A stretch of 64,000 nt of DNA from Actinomyces sp. AC-20-1. Its GTDB lineage: Bacteria; Actinomycetota; Actinomycetes; Actinomycetales; Actinomycetaceae. Position numbers and translations under genes: made by a program. The notes beneath the pieces were generated by a model. It did not search any database and was not told where the DNA came from. It was given only the letters and a program-made list of their open reading frames with translations. Shown here piece by piece: positions 43,434 to 52,176 of this stretch (the stretch's first letter is position 1; the number at the start of each line of letters is the position of its first letter). The stretch covers positions 23,833-87,832 of the forward strand of contig NZ_JACJVC010000010.1 of NCBI RefSeq assembly GCF_023369555.1, written 5' to 3'.

Positions 43434-44288
43434 ATGAGCACCACCGCCCCCAGCGAGCAGGCACCCCTCACCGTCGCCGACGTCGTCGACATCCTCCGCC
43501 GGGCCGCCCCGCCCGAGCTCGCCGAGCCCTGGGACTCCAACCAGCTCATCTGCGGAGACCCCGCCGAGACCGTGCGCACCGTCCTGCTCGCCGTCGACCC
43601 GCTGCCGCCCGTCGTCGACGAGGCCATCGAGACCGGTGTCGACATGGTCATCACCCACCACCCCCTCTTCCTGCGCGGCACCGACCACGTCAGCGCCACC
43701 ACCGCCAAGGGCCGCAGCATCCACCGCCTCATCCGCGCCGGCATCGCGCTGGCCAACGCCCACACCACCTGGGACTGCGCCGCGGGCGGCAACGCCGACG
43801 CCCTGGCCACCGCCGTCGGCCTGACCAGCACCACCGTCCTGTCCCCGTCCAGCGCCGACCCCGCCCTCGGCATCGGCCGCGTCGGGCGCCTGCCGCAGTC
43901 CACCACCCTGCGCGCCCTGGCCGAGCGAGTCGCCGCGGCCCTGCCCGACTCGGCCCCCGGCCTGCTCGTCGGCGGCGACCCGGACGCCGAGGTCAGCCTC
44001 GTCGCCGTCTCCGGCGGCTCCGGCGACTCCCTCCTCGGCGCCGCCCGCCAGGCGGGAGCCGACGTCTTCCTCACCGCCGACCTGCGCCACCACCCCGCCA
44101 CCGACCACCTGGCCGACGGACGCCCCTACCTGCTGTGCGGCACCCACTGGGCCACCGAGTGGGTGGGTCTGGCCCCCCTGGCCGCCCGGCTCGAGGCCGG
44201 AGCCGCCCGGCGGGGACGTACACTCACCACGCGGGTCTCGCAGGTCGTCACCGACCCCTGGACCCTGCGCCTGAGCACCGGCTCCTAG
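43434..44288 (+). CDS. Nif3-like dinuclear metal-centre protein
   Basis: A 284-residue member of the Nif3/YbgI family, hexameric proteins with a two-metal site and poorly defined (GTP cyclohydrolase-like) activity. Metal ligands and landmarks: WDSNQLICGDP near residue 33, VITHHPLF with H75-H76, ANAHTTWD with D114, and the C-terminal GTHWATEWVGL. It lacks the extra central domain of the long actinobacterial versions. A TAGCCT box sets the start. The zinc-ribbon-family gene follows after 47 bases, the same pair as Rv2230c-Rv2229c. Confidence 0.9.
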   Translation: MSTTAPSEQAPLTVADVVDILRRAAPPELAEPWDSNQLICGDPAETVRTVLLAVDPLPPVVDEAIETGVDMVITHHPLFLRGTDHVSATTAKGRSIHRLIRAGIALANAHTTWDCAAGGNADALATAVGLTSTTVLSPSSADPALGIGRVGRLPQSTTLRALAERVAAALPDSAPGLLVGGDPDAEVSLVAVSGGSGDSLLGAARQAGADVFLTADLRHHPATDHLADGRPYLLCGTHWATEWVGLAPLAARLEAGAARRGRTLTTRVSQVVTDPWTLRLSTGS

Positions 44289-44335
44289 GACGCCGGCCCG
44301 CCGAGACCTCCCTACCCGTCGACGAAGGACACCCC

Positions 44336-45067
44336 GTGACGAGCGCCCCCCTCAGCGACCAGCGACTGCTCATCGACCTCCAGCGGCTGGACTCCCAGCT
44401 CGCCAGGCTCGTCCACGAGCGCCGTGGCCTGCCGGTCCTCGCACGCATCGAGGCCACCGTGGGCGAGCTGAGGACCAACAAGCGCGACGCCGTCGTCGCC
44501 GCCGCCACCCTCGCCGAGGCCCGGCGCGAGGCCGCCCGGGCCGACGACGAGGTCGCCCAGGTCGTGCGCCGGGCCGCCGCCCTGCGCGAGCGCCTGTCCT
44601 CCGGCGCCGCCGGCGCCCGGGACCTCACCGCCATCCAGGGTGAGATCGACCAGCTCGGACGCCGCCAGGGCGTCCTCGAGGAGGCCCAGCTCTCCGCCAT
44701 GGAGGCCCTGGAGAGCGCCCAGGCCGAGGTCGACCGGCTCGCCCGAGCCGAGCAGGAGGTGCGTGCCGCCGGGCGCGGGCTCACCGCCGAGCGCGACGCG
44801 GAGTTCGCCCGCATCGACGCCGCCCTCAAGGACACCCAGAGCCGCCGCGACGCCCTGGCGGCCACCATCCCGGCGGCGCTCCTGGCCGAGTACGACGACG
44901 TGCGCCGCGCCACCGGGGGCCTAGGCGCCGTCGCGCTCTACGGGCGCCGCGTGGACGGCAACGTCGAGATCAGCCCCCAGGAGCACGCCCGCATCGCCGC
45001 CGCGCCCCAGGACCAGGTGATCCACGCCGAGGACAACGACGTCATCCTCGTGCGCATGGAGGACTGA
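44336..45067 (+). CDS. CT398/zinc-ribbon family coiled-coil protein lacking its cysteines
   Basis: A 243-residue protein that is almost wholly alpha-helical coiled coil (residues about 35-185) and ends in the region that is a C4 zinc ribbon in the family. I see no cysteine in the entire protein: where relatives have paired CxxC motifs this one has RRVDGNVEISP (204-214) and VIHAEDNDVILVR (228-240). The surrounding strands (EHARIAAAPQDQ, ILVR) are kept, so the fold may persist without zinc. GTG 44336 has GAAGGA upstream. Proposed family roles are chaperone- or complex-bridging; its function here is unknown. Confidence 0.82.
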   Translation: MTSAPLSDQRLLIDLQRLDSQLARLVHERRGLPVLARIEATVGELRTNKRDAVVAAATLAEARREAARADDEVAQVVRRAAALRERLSSGAAGARDLTAIQGEIDQLGRRQGVLEEAQLSAMEALESAQAEVDRLARAEQEVRAAGRGLTAERDAEFARIDAALKDTQSRRDALAATIPAALLAEYDDVRRATGGLGAVALYGRRVDGNVEISPQEHARIAAAPQDQVIHAEDNDVILVRMED

Positions 45068-45154
45068 ACCGCCTCTCGACAGGCCGGGCCCAGCCGGGAC
45101 GCACCGCCACGGCGCTAGCGCCTGCGGAGAGGACGCGCCTGCCTGCCCCCGGGC

Positions 45155-45970
45155 TCAGCGCGAGGGCCCGTCCAGCACGAGCACGAGGTCACGGCGGCCA
45201 GCCCGGTCCGCCGCCCCCAGCTCCGCGCCGCGCACCGTCTCAAGGCCCTGCGCCACTCCCACGACCGCCTCGGCGTCGTCGGCCGGTGAGAGCGTGCCCG
45301 CAGCCAGTGCCCGCACGAGCGTGCCCGTGAGCAGCCCGCGCGTGTGCTTGGCGTGGTGGGAGACCACCGAGCGGGAGCCGTCCGCGCGCTCGACCACCAC
45401 CTTGACCCGCAGCAGCGCCGCCGCGTGCGCGGGCGTCGGCTGCCAGGCGGGGGAGTAGGCCCCCGAGCGGCAGTCGACGACGACGCCGTCCCCCGCCAGC
45501 TCCCCGAGCACCGGGGTGAGCCACGGCTGCCAGAAGGGTCCCAGCCTGCCCGGGCCCTCCAACGACGTGGACATGGACAGGCGGTGTTCGGGCACCGGGT
45601 CCGTCGCGCGCAGCGCGCCCCACAGCCCGGACATGACGACGACGTTGCTGCCCAGCACCCGGCGGGTGGCGGGGTCCGCCCCCAGCAGCGCCATGCCCGC
45701 CGCGTCGTAGAGCACGCCGGTGAACAGCGTGTGGGCCGGGGCGCAGGCCGCCTGCTCGAGCACGAGGTTGAGCGCCGCGTCACCGGCGCTGCGCGGCCCC
45801 AGCCCCAGCAGCGAGGCCGCCTCGGGAAGGGCGCTGACCCGTGCGAGCGCGTCCATCACCTCACGCCTGGGGGCGCTGAGCGCCTCACCGGCCAGCAGGG
45901 AGCCCAGGTCGAGGACGGGGCCGGAGGCGGGCGGGGTCTTGCCCTCCGAGGGCGGCAGGAGGATGAGCAC
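45155..45970 (-). CDS. yaaA: YaaA family peroxide-stress protein
   Basis: A 271-residue DUF328/YaaA protein; in E. coli YaaA lowers free iron during peroxide stress and can bind DNA. Family signatures: LILLPPSEGKTPP at the N-terminus, FTGVLYDAAGMALLG (about 103-117), VVMSGLWGALRATDPVPEH and the C-terminal VVSHHAKHTRGLL. GTG 45970 has TAGAGT (45982-45977) 6 bases upstream, so it is leaderless. It is transcribed divergently from RNase P RNA. Confidence 0.9.
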   Translation of the reverse strand: MLILLPPSEGKTPPASGPVLDLGSLLAGEALSAPRREVMDALARVSALPEAASLLGLGPRSAGDAALNLVLEQAACAPAHTLFTGVLYDAAGMALLGADPATRRVLGSNVVVMSGLWGALRATDPVPEHRLSMSTSLEGPGRLGPFWQPWLTPVLGELAGDGVVVDCRSGAYSPAWQPTPAHAAALLRVKVVVERADGSRSVVSHHAKHTRGLLTGTLVRALAAGTLSPADDAEAVVGVAQGLETVRGAELGAADRAGRRDLVLVLDGPSR

Positions 45971-45976
45971 GAGCGC

Positions 45977-45982
45977 ACTCTA
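45977..45982 (-). promoter_or_regulatory. Leaderless -10 box of yaaA
   Basis: TAGAGT on the minus strand, 6 bases before GTG 45970. Confidence 0.55.
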
Positions 45983-46005
45983 CGGGCCGCGGGCCCGTCG
46001 TCGGG

Positions 46006-46011
46006 TACAGT
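46006..46011 (+). promoter_or_regulatory. -10 box of rnpB
   Basis: TACAGT, seven bases before the inferred 5' end of the RNase P RNA at 46019. Confidence 0.65.
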
Positions 46012-46018
46012 TCCTCAC

Positions 46019-46406
46019 GCGGACGAGCCGACCGGGCGGCCGCGGTACCGGGGCCCGCCCCGGATCGAGGAACGTCCGGGCTCCACAGAGCAGGGTGGTG
46101 GCTAACGGCCACCCGGGGTGACCCGCGGGAACAGTGCCACAGAGAGCAGACAGCCGGCGGGATCGCCCGCCGGTGATGGTGAAAGGGTGGGGTAAGAGCC
46201 CACCAGCGCCCCAGGTGACTGGGGCGGCTAGGCAAACCCCGCCCGGAGCAAGACCGCACAGCTGACGCCTGAGGGCTGCTCGCCCGAGCCAGCGGGTAGG
46301 TCGCGTGAGCCCACCGGCAACGGTGGGCCAAGATGGATGGTCGCCACCGCCGCACCGGCAACGGGCGGCGGCAACAGAACCCGGCGTACAGGTCGGCTCG
46401 TTCCGC
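46019..46406 (+). ncRNA. rnpB: RNase P RNA, bacterial class A
   Basis: Catalytic RNA that trims tRNA precursors. P1 is formed by GCGGACGAGCCGACC at the 5' end and GGTCGGCTCGTTCCGC at the 3' end. The conserved core is present: GAGGAACGTCCGGGCTCC (about 46068), ACAGTGCCACAGAG (about 46131) and GGTAAGAGCCCACCAG (about 46192), with the J-region CCGGAGCAAGACC (about 46241). Ends are set by the P1 pairing and may be off by a few bases. Confidence 0.95.
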
Positions 46407-46499
46407 CCCGACCTCGCGCCGCGTCCCCGCGGTGCCGGAACGCCCCGCAGGCGCGCCGGGCCGCAGGGCACCGGCGGCGCTGAGCGGCGGCACAGCAGA

Positions 46500-46546
46500 C
46501 AGCGGGCGGCGGCCCCCACCCTCAGGGTGGGGGCCGCCGCCCGCTG
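46500..46546. terminator. Very strong bidirectional terminator
   Basis: A perfect 22-bp stem (46500-46521 with 46525-46546) and a TCA loop. It ends rnpB on plus and the anchored unknown gene (stop 46570) on minus. Confidence 0.88.
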
Positions 46547-46569
46547 CTGGTGCGCGCGCAGGCGCGCTG

Positions 46570-47814
46570 TCACATCTCGGCCATCCAGTACTCGTCCTTG
46601 TAGTTGAACGAGATGGCGAAGGCGCCGGAGTGGGCGTACTCGGCCGGGATCTTGAAGGTGACGTAACCGGTCACGGAGCCGCCGTCGTAGGGCGCCGTCT
46701 GGTTGGTCAGCTCGTCGGAGGAGAAGATGAACTCATCGGTGAAGGTGTTGCCGTCACGCACGTACTTGAAGTCCAGCGAGTACAGGTTGAGCTGGCCCTC
46801 ACCGTGGTAGGTGACCGTCACGGGCAGACGCATGTAGACATTGCCCTGACCCGGCTCCTCGAAGCCGTACTCCCAGCCGGTGCGCGCCTGCTCGGTGCCG
46901 TCCCACACGACGTCACCGAAGGTGAGGTCGACCGTCGCGTTCGGGTCGTCGGAGTACTCGGAGGCCTTGAGCGTGAGGGACTGTGAGCCCAGGTCACCGG
47001 GGCACTTCTGCGAGGTCCCCTGCTGGCAGCCGCCCGTGCTGCCGGTCGCGCCGCCCGAGGCGCCGGTCGTGGCGGAGGCCACGGGCTCGGGCTCGTCGGA
47101 GGGCTCGGACGTGGGGTCGGCCTGCTGGCTCGTCGGAGCGGGGGCCGGCTCGGGGTCGTCCTTGTCCTTGCCGCCCATCAGCGCGGCGACGAGGCCGCCG
47201 ACGAGGGCGAGGACGGCCACGACGATGATCGCCCAGAACCACCACTTCCTCGTCACCGGCGTCGAGCCGGGACCCTGCGGGCTGTTGACGTCCAGAGGCT
47301 GCCAGCCCGCGGCCTGCGGCTGGGCGCCGAAGCCCTGCGGGGCCGCGCCCGGCTGGTAGGGCGTGGGGGACTGCGCGTAGTCCATGCTCGCCGCGTAGGG
47401 GCTCGACGTCGGCGCGGAGGCCGCCATCGGGGCGGAGCCGCCCGACGCCGGCGGCTGGAAGCCCGGCTGGCCCGCCATGCCCAGGGGTGCCGTCGCCGCC
47501 GTCTGCTGGTAGGTCGCCTGGTCGGGGCCGGAGGCGGCCACCGGGGCGGAGTAGTCGGCCGAGGGGGCCGAGACCGGCTGGCCGGTCGGGTCCGCCACCG
47601 GGGCGCTGCCCGTGGACACGGCCTGGGTCGGGGCCCAGGCGGGGTCGGAGGCCGAGGAGGCCACCGGTGCCGAGGGGACAGAGGCGTCATCGACCCACAG
47701 CTGCCAGCCCTCGGGTGCGGGACCCCAGGCGGGGTCGGGCTGCCATCCGGCCGGGGGCACGAAGCCCTCGGGGGGCGCGGGCCAGTTCGGCGGGGGGTTG
47801 AAGCGCAAGGCCAT
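46570..47814 (-). CDS. Membrane-anchored protein with Pro/Ala-rich cytoplasmic region
   Basis: A 414-residue protein not assigned to a named gene. Residues 1-190 are low-complexity Pro/Ala/Gln/Ser-rich, starting with repeated tryptophan-proline units (NWPAPPEGF, GWQPDPAWGPAPEGWQLW; DUF2510-like). One membrane helix follows (WWFWAIIVVAVLALVGGLVA, 191-210), then an acidic Ser/Thr linker and an extracellular beta-rich domain (about 285-414; TVDLTFGDVVWDGTEQARTG, MRLPVTVTYHGEG, GYVTFKIPAEY) resembling DUF4352-type modules. ATG 47814 has GGAGGA upstream. A surface-sensing or envelope role is only a guess. Confidence 0.8.
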   Translation of the reverse strand: MALRFNPPPNWPAPPEGFVPPAGWQPDPAWGPAPEGWQLWVDDASVPSAPVASSASDPAWAPTQAVSTGSAPVADPTGQPVSAPSADYSAPVAASGPDQATYQQTAATAPLGMAGQPGFQPPASGGSAPMAASAPTSSPYAASMDYAQSPTPYQPGAAPQGFGAQPQAAGWQPLDVNSPQGPGSTPVTRKWWFWAIIVVAVLALVGGLVAALMGGKDKDDPEPAPAPTSQQADPTSEPSDEPEPVASATTGASGGATGSTGGCQQGTSQKCPGDLGSQSLTLKASEYSDDPNATVDLTFGDVVWDGTEQARTGWEYGFEEPGQGNVYMRLPVTVTYHGEGQLNLYSLDFKYVRDGNTFTDEFIFSSDELTNQTAPYDGGSVTGYVTFKIPAEYAHSGAFAISFNYKDEYWMAEM

Positions 47815-47954
47815 GGGAATCCTCCGGGGTGTGTGGATGGGGATGACAAGACATCGTGCTGGGACGGAATCTACATCGGAGCCGGGCGGCAGCGGGAGTG
47901 ACACCGCCGTGCGGGCACGGGGAGCGCTCCCCGAGGCCGGCCCCCTCGCGCCTG

Positions 47955-48854
47955 TCAGGGCAGCGTGAGGACCTCCGCACCGGTCTCGGTGACGACGAGC
48001 GTGTGCTCGAACTGGGCGGTGCGCGAGCGGTCCCGGGTCACCACGGTCCAGCCGTCGTCCCACTGCTCCCAGTCCTGGGAGCCGAGGGTGAGCATCGGCT
48101 CGATGGTGAAGACCATGCCGACCTCCATCACCTCGGCGTGCAGGGGCGCGGCGTCGTAGTGCGGGATGATGAGGCCCGAGTGGAAGGCCTCGCCGACGCC
48201 GTGGCCCGTGTAGTCGCGCACGACGCCGTAGTCGAAGCGCCTGGCGTAGCGCTCGATGACCCGGCCGATGACGTTGACCTCACGTCCCGGGCGCACCGCC
48301 TTGATCCCGCGGTTCATGGCCTCGCGGGTGCGCTCGATGAGCAGACGGGTCTCGGGGTCCACCTCGCCCACCCCGAAGGTGGCGTTCGTGTCCCCGTGCA
48401 CGCCGTCCACGTAGGCCGTGACGTCGAGGTTGATGAGGTCGCCCTCCTTGAGGACGGTCGAGTCCGGGATGCCGTGGCAGATGACCTCGTTGACCGAGGT
48501 GCAGATCGACTTCGGGAAGCCCATGTACCCCAGGCAGGAGGGGTAGGCGCTGTGGTCGCACAGGTACTCGTGGGCGACGCGGTCGAGCTCGTCGGTCGTC
48601 ACCCCCGGCGCGATGGCGGCGGCCGCCTCGGCCAGGGCGCGCGCCGCGATCCTGCCGGCCGCCCGGATGCGCTCGACGGTCTCGGCGTCCTTGACGTCCG
48701 GCGCGTCCACGCGCTCGGGCCCGTCGTGGAACATGTACTCGGGACGGGCGATCGAGCGGGGCACGTGCCGCTCGGGCGTGAGCACGCCCTTGGTGAGGGT
48801 CCCTCGCGGGGCGCGGTCCGCCAGCGCGGGGACAGGGGTGGGGGAGGTCGTCAT
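47955..48854 (-). CDS. map: Methionine aminopeptidase, type I
   Basis: Removes the initiator methionine from new proteins, acting after deformylase. The 299-residue protein has the five metal ligands D144 (NLDVTAY), D155 (GDTNATF), H218 ([11 protein letters not shown]), E252 (FTIEPML) and E283 (QFEHTL), plus the substrate-contact H127 (ICHGIPD). The 40-residue N-terminal extension is like that of other actinobacterial MetAP1c proteins. ATG 48854 has TATGCT (48866-48861) 6 bases upstream, so it is leaderless. Confidence 0.95.
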   Translation of the reverse strand: MTTSPTPVPALADRAPRGTLTKGVLTPERHVPRSIARPEYMFHDGPERVDAPDVKDAETVERIRAAGRIAARALAEAAAAIAPGVTTDELDRVAHEYLCDHSAYPSCLGYMGFPKSICTSVNEVICHGIPDSTVLKEGDLINLDVTAYVDGVHGDTNATFGVGEVDPETRLLIERTREAMNRGIKAVRPGREVNVIGRVIERYARRFDYGVVRDYTGHGVGEAFHSGLIIPHYDAAPLHAEVMEVGMVFTIEPMLTLGSQDWEQWDDGWTVVTRDRSRTAQFEHTLVVTETGAEVLTLP

Positions 48855-48860
48855 GGCCCC

Positions 48861-48866
48861 AGCATA
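48861..48866 (-). promoter_or_regulatory. Leaderless -10 box of map
   Basis: TATGCT on the minus strand, 6 bases before ATG 48854. Confidence 0.65.
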
Positions 48867-48973
48867 GGAGCGCGCCCGGACCGTGCCGGACCGTACCGGT
48901 CAGGGCCGGGGCGGGACGCCACGTCGCGGCGTCCGCCCCGCCACCTCCTCCCGGGACGCGGGCCGTCCGCCCC

Positions 48974-48979
48974 TACGAT
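48974..48979 (+). promoter_or_regulatory. Leaderless -10 box of histidine phosphatase gene
   Basis: TACGAT, 6 bases before GTG 48986. Upstream lies a bulged hairpin (48908-48939) separating it from the divergent map promoter. Confidence 0.65.
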
Positions 48980-48985
48980 GAGGCC

Positions 48986-49741
48986 GTGAGCGTCATCCAC
49001 CTCGTCCGACACGGACGCACCGTCCTCAACGAGGCCCGCAGGACCCAGGGCCGCTGCGACTCGCCGCTGACCCCAGAGGGCCGTGACGGGGCCGCCGCCG
49101 TGCGCGACTACCTCGCCGACGTGCCCCTCAGGCGCGCCTACACCAGCCCCCAGGGCCGCGCCGTCGAGACCGCCAGGATCCTCCTCGAGCGCCACCGCGG
49201 CACCCCGCTCCTGACAGTCACCGGCCTGCGCGAGTACGACTACGGCGTCTACGACGGCGGCCCTGACGAGCAGATGCGCCAGGCCCTCGACCCCGTCCAC
49301 CACCTGCCGGCCGTCCTGTCCGGTACCCACCCCGGCGCCCCCGGGGGCATCGCCGCCACCGACTACCTCGCCGACATCGACGCGGGCCTGGCCCGGGTCC
49401 TGGCCGACATGCGCGCCTCGGGCCGCGTGGACGAGGACGTCCTCGTCGTCTCCCACGGCATGACCATCATGTCCCTGGCCGCCCGCTGGCTCGGCACCCG
49501 CGTCTTCTCACTGGCGCCCATGGCCAACTGCTCGGTCACCACCATCGAGGTGGACCCGACGGCGACCGACGGCGACCCCCACCTGCTGGCCTGGGCCCTG
49601 GACCCCGCGGGCCAGGGCGTCACCTTCCCCAGCCTGGACCTCGACGGCGCCTTCCAGGGCGTGGAGCTCGTGCCCGTGGACCTCAGCCGCCCCGGGCCCG
49701 TCGAGCAGGCCCTCGGCCCTCAGGGGCCGGCGAGATCCTGA
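48986..49741 (+). CDS. Histidine phosphatase family protein
   Basis: A 251-residue phosphatase of the phosphoglycerate-mutase-like superfamily. The phosphohistidine motif is LVRHGRTVLNE at residues 5-15, the acid/base glutamate lies in LREYDYGVYDGG, and the second catalytic histidine is in VVSHGMTIMSLA. GRCDSPLTPEGRDGA is the usual substrate-pocket segment. The substrate is unknown. It converges on panB across a 34-base gap. Confidence 0.9.
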   Translation: MSVIHLVRHGRTVLNEARRTQGRCDSPLTPEGRDGAAAVRDYLADVPLRRAYTSPQGRAVETARILLERHRGTPLLTVTGLREYDYGVYDGGPDEQMRQALDPVHHLPAVLSGTHPGAPGGIAATDYLADIDAGLARVLADMRASGRVDEDVLVVSHGMTIMSLAARWLGTRVFSLAPMANCSVTTIEVDPTATDGDPHLLAWALDPAGQGVTFPSLDLDGAFQGVELVPVDLSRPGPVEQALGPQGPARS

Positions 49742-49775
49742 GCCTGCGCCGGGGCCGTGCCCCCAGGAGCGGTGC

Positions 49776-50738
49776 TCAGGAGGCGAACCAGTGCTCCGCG
49801 TCCGGGAAGGAGGCGGAGCGCACCGCCGCGCCGTAGTCCTGCGCGGCCTCACGCAGGGCCTGGCCCACCTCGCCGAAGCGCCGGGCGAAGCGCGGCGTCC
49901 AGTCTGTCATCCCCGCCATGTCCGACCACACGAGCACCTGGCCGTCGCAGCGCGCCCCCGCGCCGATGCCGATGGTCGGCACCGGGGACGCCTCGGTCAC
50001 ACGCGCCGCCACCGGCTCCGGCACCATCTCCAGCACGACGGCGACGGCACCCGCCTCGGCGAGCAGGCGCACGTCCTCGACCATCGCCTCGGCGGCCGCC
50101 TCGCCCCGGCCCTGGACCCGGAAGCCGCCGAGCGCGTTGACCGACTGGGGGGTGAAGCCCACGTGGGCGACCACCGGGATCCCGGCCTGAGTGAGCGCCC
50201 GCACCGTCGCCGCCCGCTGGCGCCCGCCCTCGAGCTTGACGGCGTTCGCCCCGACCTTGACCAGGCGCACCGCCGAGGCCAGCGCCTGCTCGGGACCCGC
50301 CTCGTAGGAGCCGAAGGGCAGGTCCGCGACCACCAGCGCGCGCCTGACCGCCCGCGCCACCGAGCGGGTCGCCGCGACCATCTCTTCCAGCTCGACCGGC
50401 AGGGTCGAGTCGTAGCCGAGCACCACGTTGCCCACCGAGTCGCCCACGAGCAGCACGTCCGTGCCGGCCTCGTCCAGGACACGCGCGGTGAGCGCGTCGT
50501 AGGCGGTGAGCCACACCTGCTTGCGGCCCTCCTGGCGCCACTGGGCCAGGTGGTGCACCCGCACCCGGCGGGGCGCCGTCCCCGTGCCCCCCGAGCCCGA
50601 CGCGGCCCCCGCCACCGGGGCGGGGGAGGGAGGCGCCGTCGGGGCGCCCGGCACGGCGGAGCCGTAGGGGACGGACTCCTCAGCGGCAGCGGAGGAGGGG
50701 GGGAGGGGCTCAGGGGAGGATCCTGCCGGTGACGTCAT
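49776..50738 (-). CDS. panB: Ketopantoate hydroxymethyltransferase
   Basis: First committed step of pantothenate (and thus coenzyme A) synthesis. The 320-residue protein has the TIM-barrel landmarks VGDSVGNVVLGYDSTLPVEL with the metal-binding aspartate, RALVVADLPFGSYE, AVKLEGG, VVAHVGFTPQSVNALGG and TIGIGAGARCDGQVLVW. About 60 residues of Pro/Ala/Ser-rich extension precede the enzyme core. ATG 50738 is chosen because TAAGGT (50751-50746) lies 7 bases upstream; the message is probably leaderless. A nearby panB is also found in mycobacteria (Rv2225) beside glnA2-glnE. Confidence 0.93.
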   Translation of the reverse strand: MTSPAGSSPEPLPPSSAAAEESVPYGSAVPGAPTAPPSPAPVAGAASGSGGTGTAPRRVRVHHLAQWRQEGRKQVWLTAYDALTARVLDEAGTDVLLVGDSVGNVVLGYDSTLPVELEEMVAATRSVARAVRRALVVADLPFGSYEAGPEQALASAVRLVKVGANAVKLEGGRQRAATVRALTQAGIPVVAHVGFTPQSVNALGGFRVQGRGEAAAEAMVEDVRLLAEAGAVAVVLEMVPEPVAARVTEASPVPTIGIGAGARCDGQVLVWSDMAGMTDWTPRFARRFGEVGQALREAAQDYGAAVRSASFPDAEHWFAS

Positions 50739-50745
50739 GGCTCTC

Positions 50746-50751
50746 ACCTTA
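50746..50751 (-). promoter_or_regulatory. Leaderless -10 box of panB
   Basis: TAAGGT on the minus strand, 7 bases before ATG 50738. Confidence 0.55.
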
Positions 50752-50831
50752 TGCCGCGCGCAACGCCACCGACACGCGCGCGCACGGCATGATAGGGACA
50801 GGTACCAGCGTCCCCGCCAGGAAGGCCCACC

Positions 50832-52163
50832 ATGGACAAGCAGCAGGAGTACGTCCTCCGCGCCATCGAGGAGCGCGACATCCGCTTCGTGCGCCTGTGG
50901 TTCACCGACGTCCTCGGCCAGCTCAAGTCCGTGGCCATCGCCCCCGCCGAGGTCGAGAGCGCCTTCGAGGAGGGCATCGGCTTCGACGGCTCCGCCATCG
51001 AGGGCCTGACCCGGGTCTACGAGTCCGACATGCTGCTCGCCCCCGACCCCTCCACCTTCCAGATGCTGCCCTGGCGCGAGGGGGAGAACGGCGTCGCCCG
51101 CATGTTCTGCGACGTGCTCACCCCCGACGGCGAGAGCGTGCGCACGGACCCCCGCGCTGTCCTCGAGAGGCAGATCGCCCGCGTCGCCGAGGCCGGCTTC
51201 ACCTGCTACGTCCACCCCGAGATCGAGTTCTACCTCGTCAACCGCGAGGCCGACGGACGCATCACCCCCACCGACCACGCCGGCTACTTCGACCACGTCT
51301 CCGGCGGCACCGCCCACGACTTCCGCCGCCACGCCATCCTCATGCTCGAGCAGATGGGCATCAGCGTCGAGTTCTCCCACCACGAGGGCGGGCCCGGTCA
51401 GAACGAGATCGACCTGCGCTTCGCCGACGCCCTGTCGACCGCCGACAACATCATGACCTTCCGCGCCGTCGTCGAGGAGGTCGCCATCCAGTCCGGCTGC
51501 GTCGCCACCTTCATGCCCAAGCCCTTCGTCGGCCAGCCCGGCTCCGGCATGCACACGCACTTCTCCCTCTTCGAGGGCGACCGCAACGCCTTCTACGACC
51601 CCACCGCCCAGTACCAGCTCTCCGCCACCGGCCGCGCCTTCGTCGCCGGGCTCCTGCACCACGCCAGTGAGATCTCCGCCGTCACCAACCAGCACGTCAA
51701 CTCCTACAAGCGCCTGTGGGGCGGCGACGAGGCCCCCAGCTACGTCTGCTGGGGCCACGCCAACCGCTCCGCCCTCGTGCGCGTGCCCAACCACAAGCCG
51801 GGCAAGGCCCAGTCGGCCCGCATCGAGTACCGCGGCATCGACTCCGCCGCCAACCCCTACCTCGCCTTCGCCGTCATCCTCGCCGCCGGCCTCAAGGGCA
51901 TCGAGGAGGGCTACGAGCTGCCCCCGGAGGCCGAGGACGACGTCTGGCAGCTGTCCGAGTCCGAGCGCGCCGCGCTGGGCATCGGCGCCCTGCCGACCTC
52001 CCTCAAGCGCGCCGTCGGCGCCATGAGCGAGTCCGACCTCGTGGCCGACACGCTGGGCGAGGACGCCTTCGAGTTCTTCATGCGCAACAAGCGCCGCGAG
52101 TACCGCGCCTACGACGCGCAGGTCACCGACTTCGAGCTCTCCCAGTTCTTCCCCCGGATCTGA
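50832..52163 (+). CDS. glnA2: Glutamine synthetase, GlnA2-like
   Basis: ATP-dependent glutamine synthetase fold, 443 residues. Landmarks: GFDGSAIEGLTRVYESDM, YVHPEIEFYLV, FSHHEGGPGQNEIDLRF, TFMPKPFVGQPGSGMHTHFS and RIEYRGIDSAANPYLAFAVI. The C-terminal loop that carries the adenylylation tyrosine in GlnA-beta reads DDVWQLSESER, so this enzyme is probably not a GlnE target. ATG 50832 has AGGAAGG upstream. glnE follows 13 bases after the stop. The GlnA2 of M. tuberculosis sits in the same relative position. Confidence 0.93.
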   Translation: MDKQQEYVLRAIEERDIRFVRLWFTDVLGQLKSVAIAPAEVESAFEEGIGFDGSAIEGLTRVYESDMLLAPDPSTFQMLPWREGENGVARMFCDVLTPDGESVRTDPRAVLERQIARVAEAGFTCYVHPEIEFYLVNREADGRITPTDHAGYFDHVSGGTAHDFRRHAILMLEQMGISVEFSHHEGGPGQNEIDLRFADALSTADNIMTFRAVVEEVAIQSGCVATFMPKPFVGQPGSGMHTHFSLFEGDRNAFYDPTAQYQLSATGRAFVAGLLHHASEISAVTNQHVNSYKRLWGGDEAPSYVCWGHANRSALVRVPNHKPGKAQSARIEYRGIDSAANPYLAFAVILAAGLKGIEEGYELPPEAEDDVWQLSESERAALGIGALPTSLKRAVGAMSESDLVADTLGEDAFEFFMRNKRREYRAYDAQVTDFELSQFFPRI

Positions 52164-52176
52164 CCCGGGAGGCACG

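Noticed and set aside
46019..46500. Several open frames on both strands across the RNase P RNA gene
   Set aside because: They are accidental; the region folds as class A RNase P RNA with all conserved core blocks, and none of the translations resembles a protein family.
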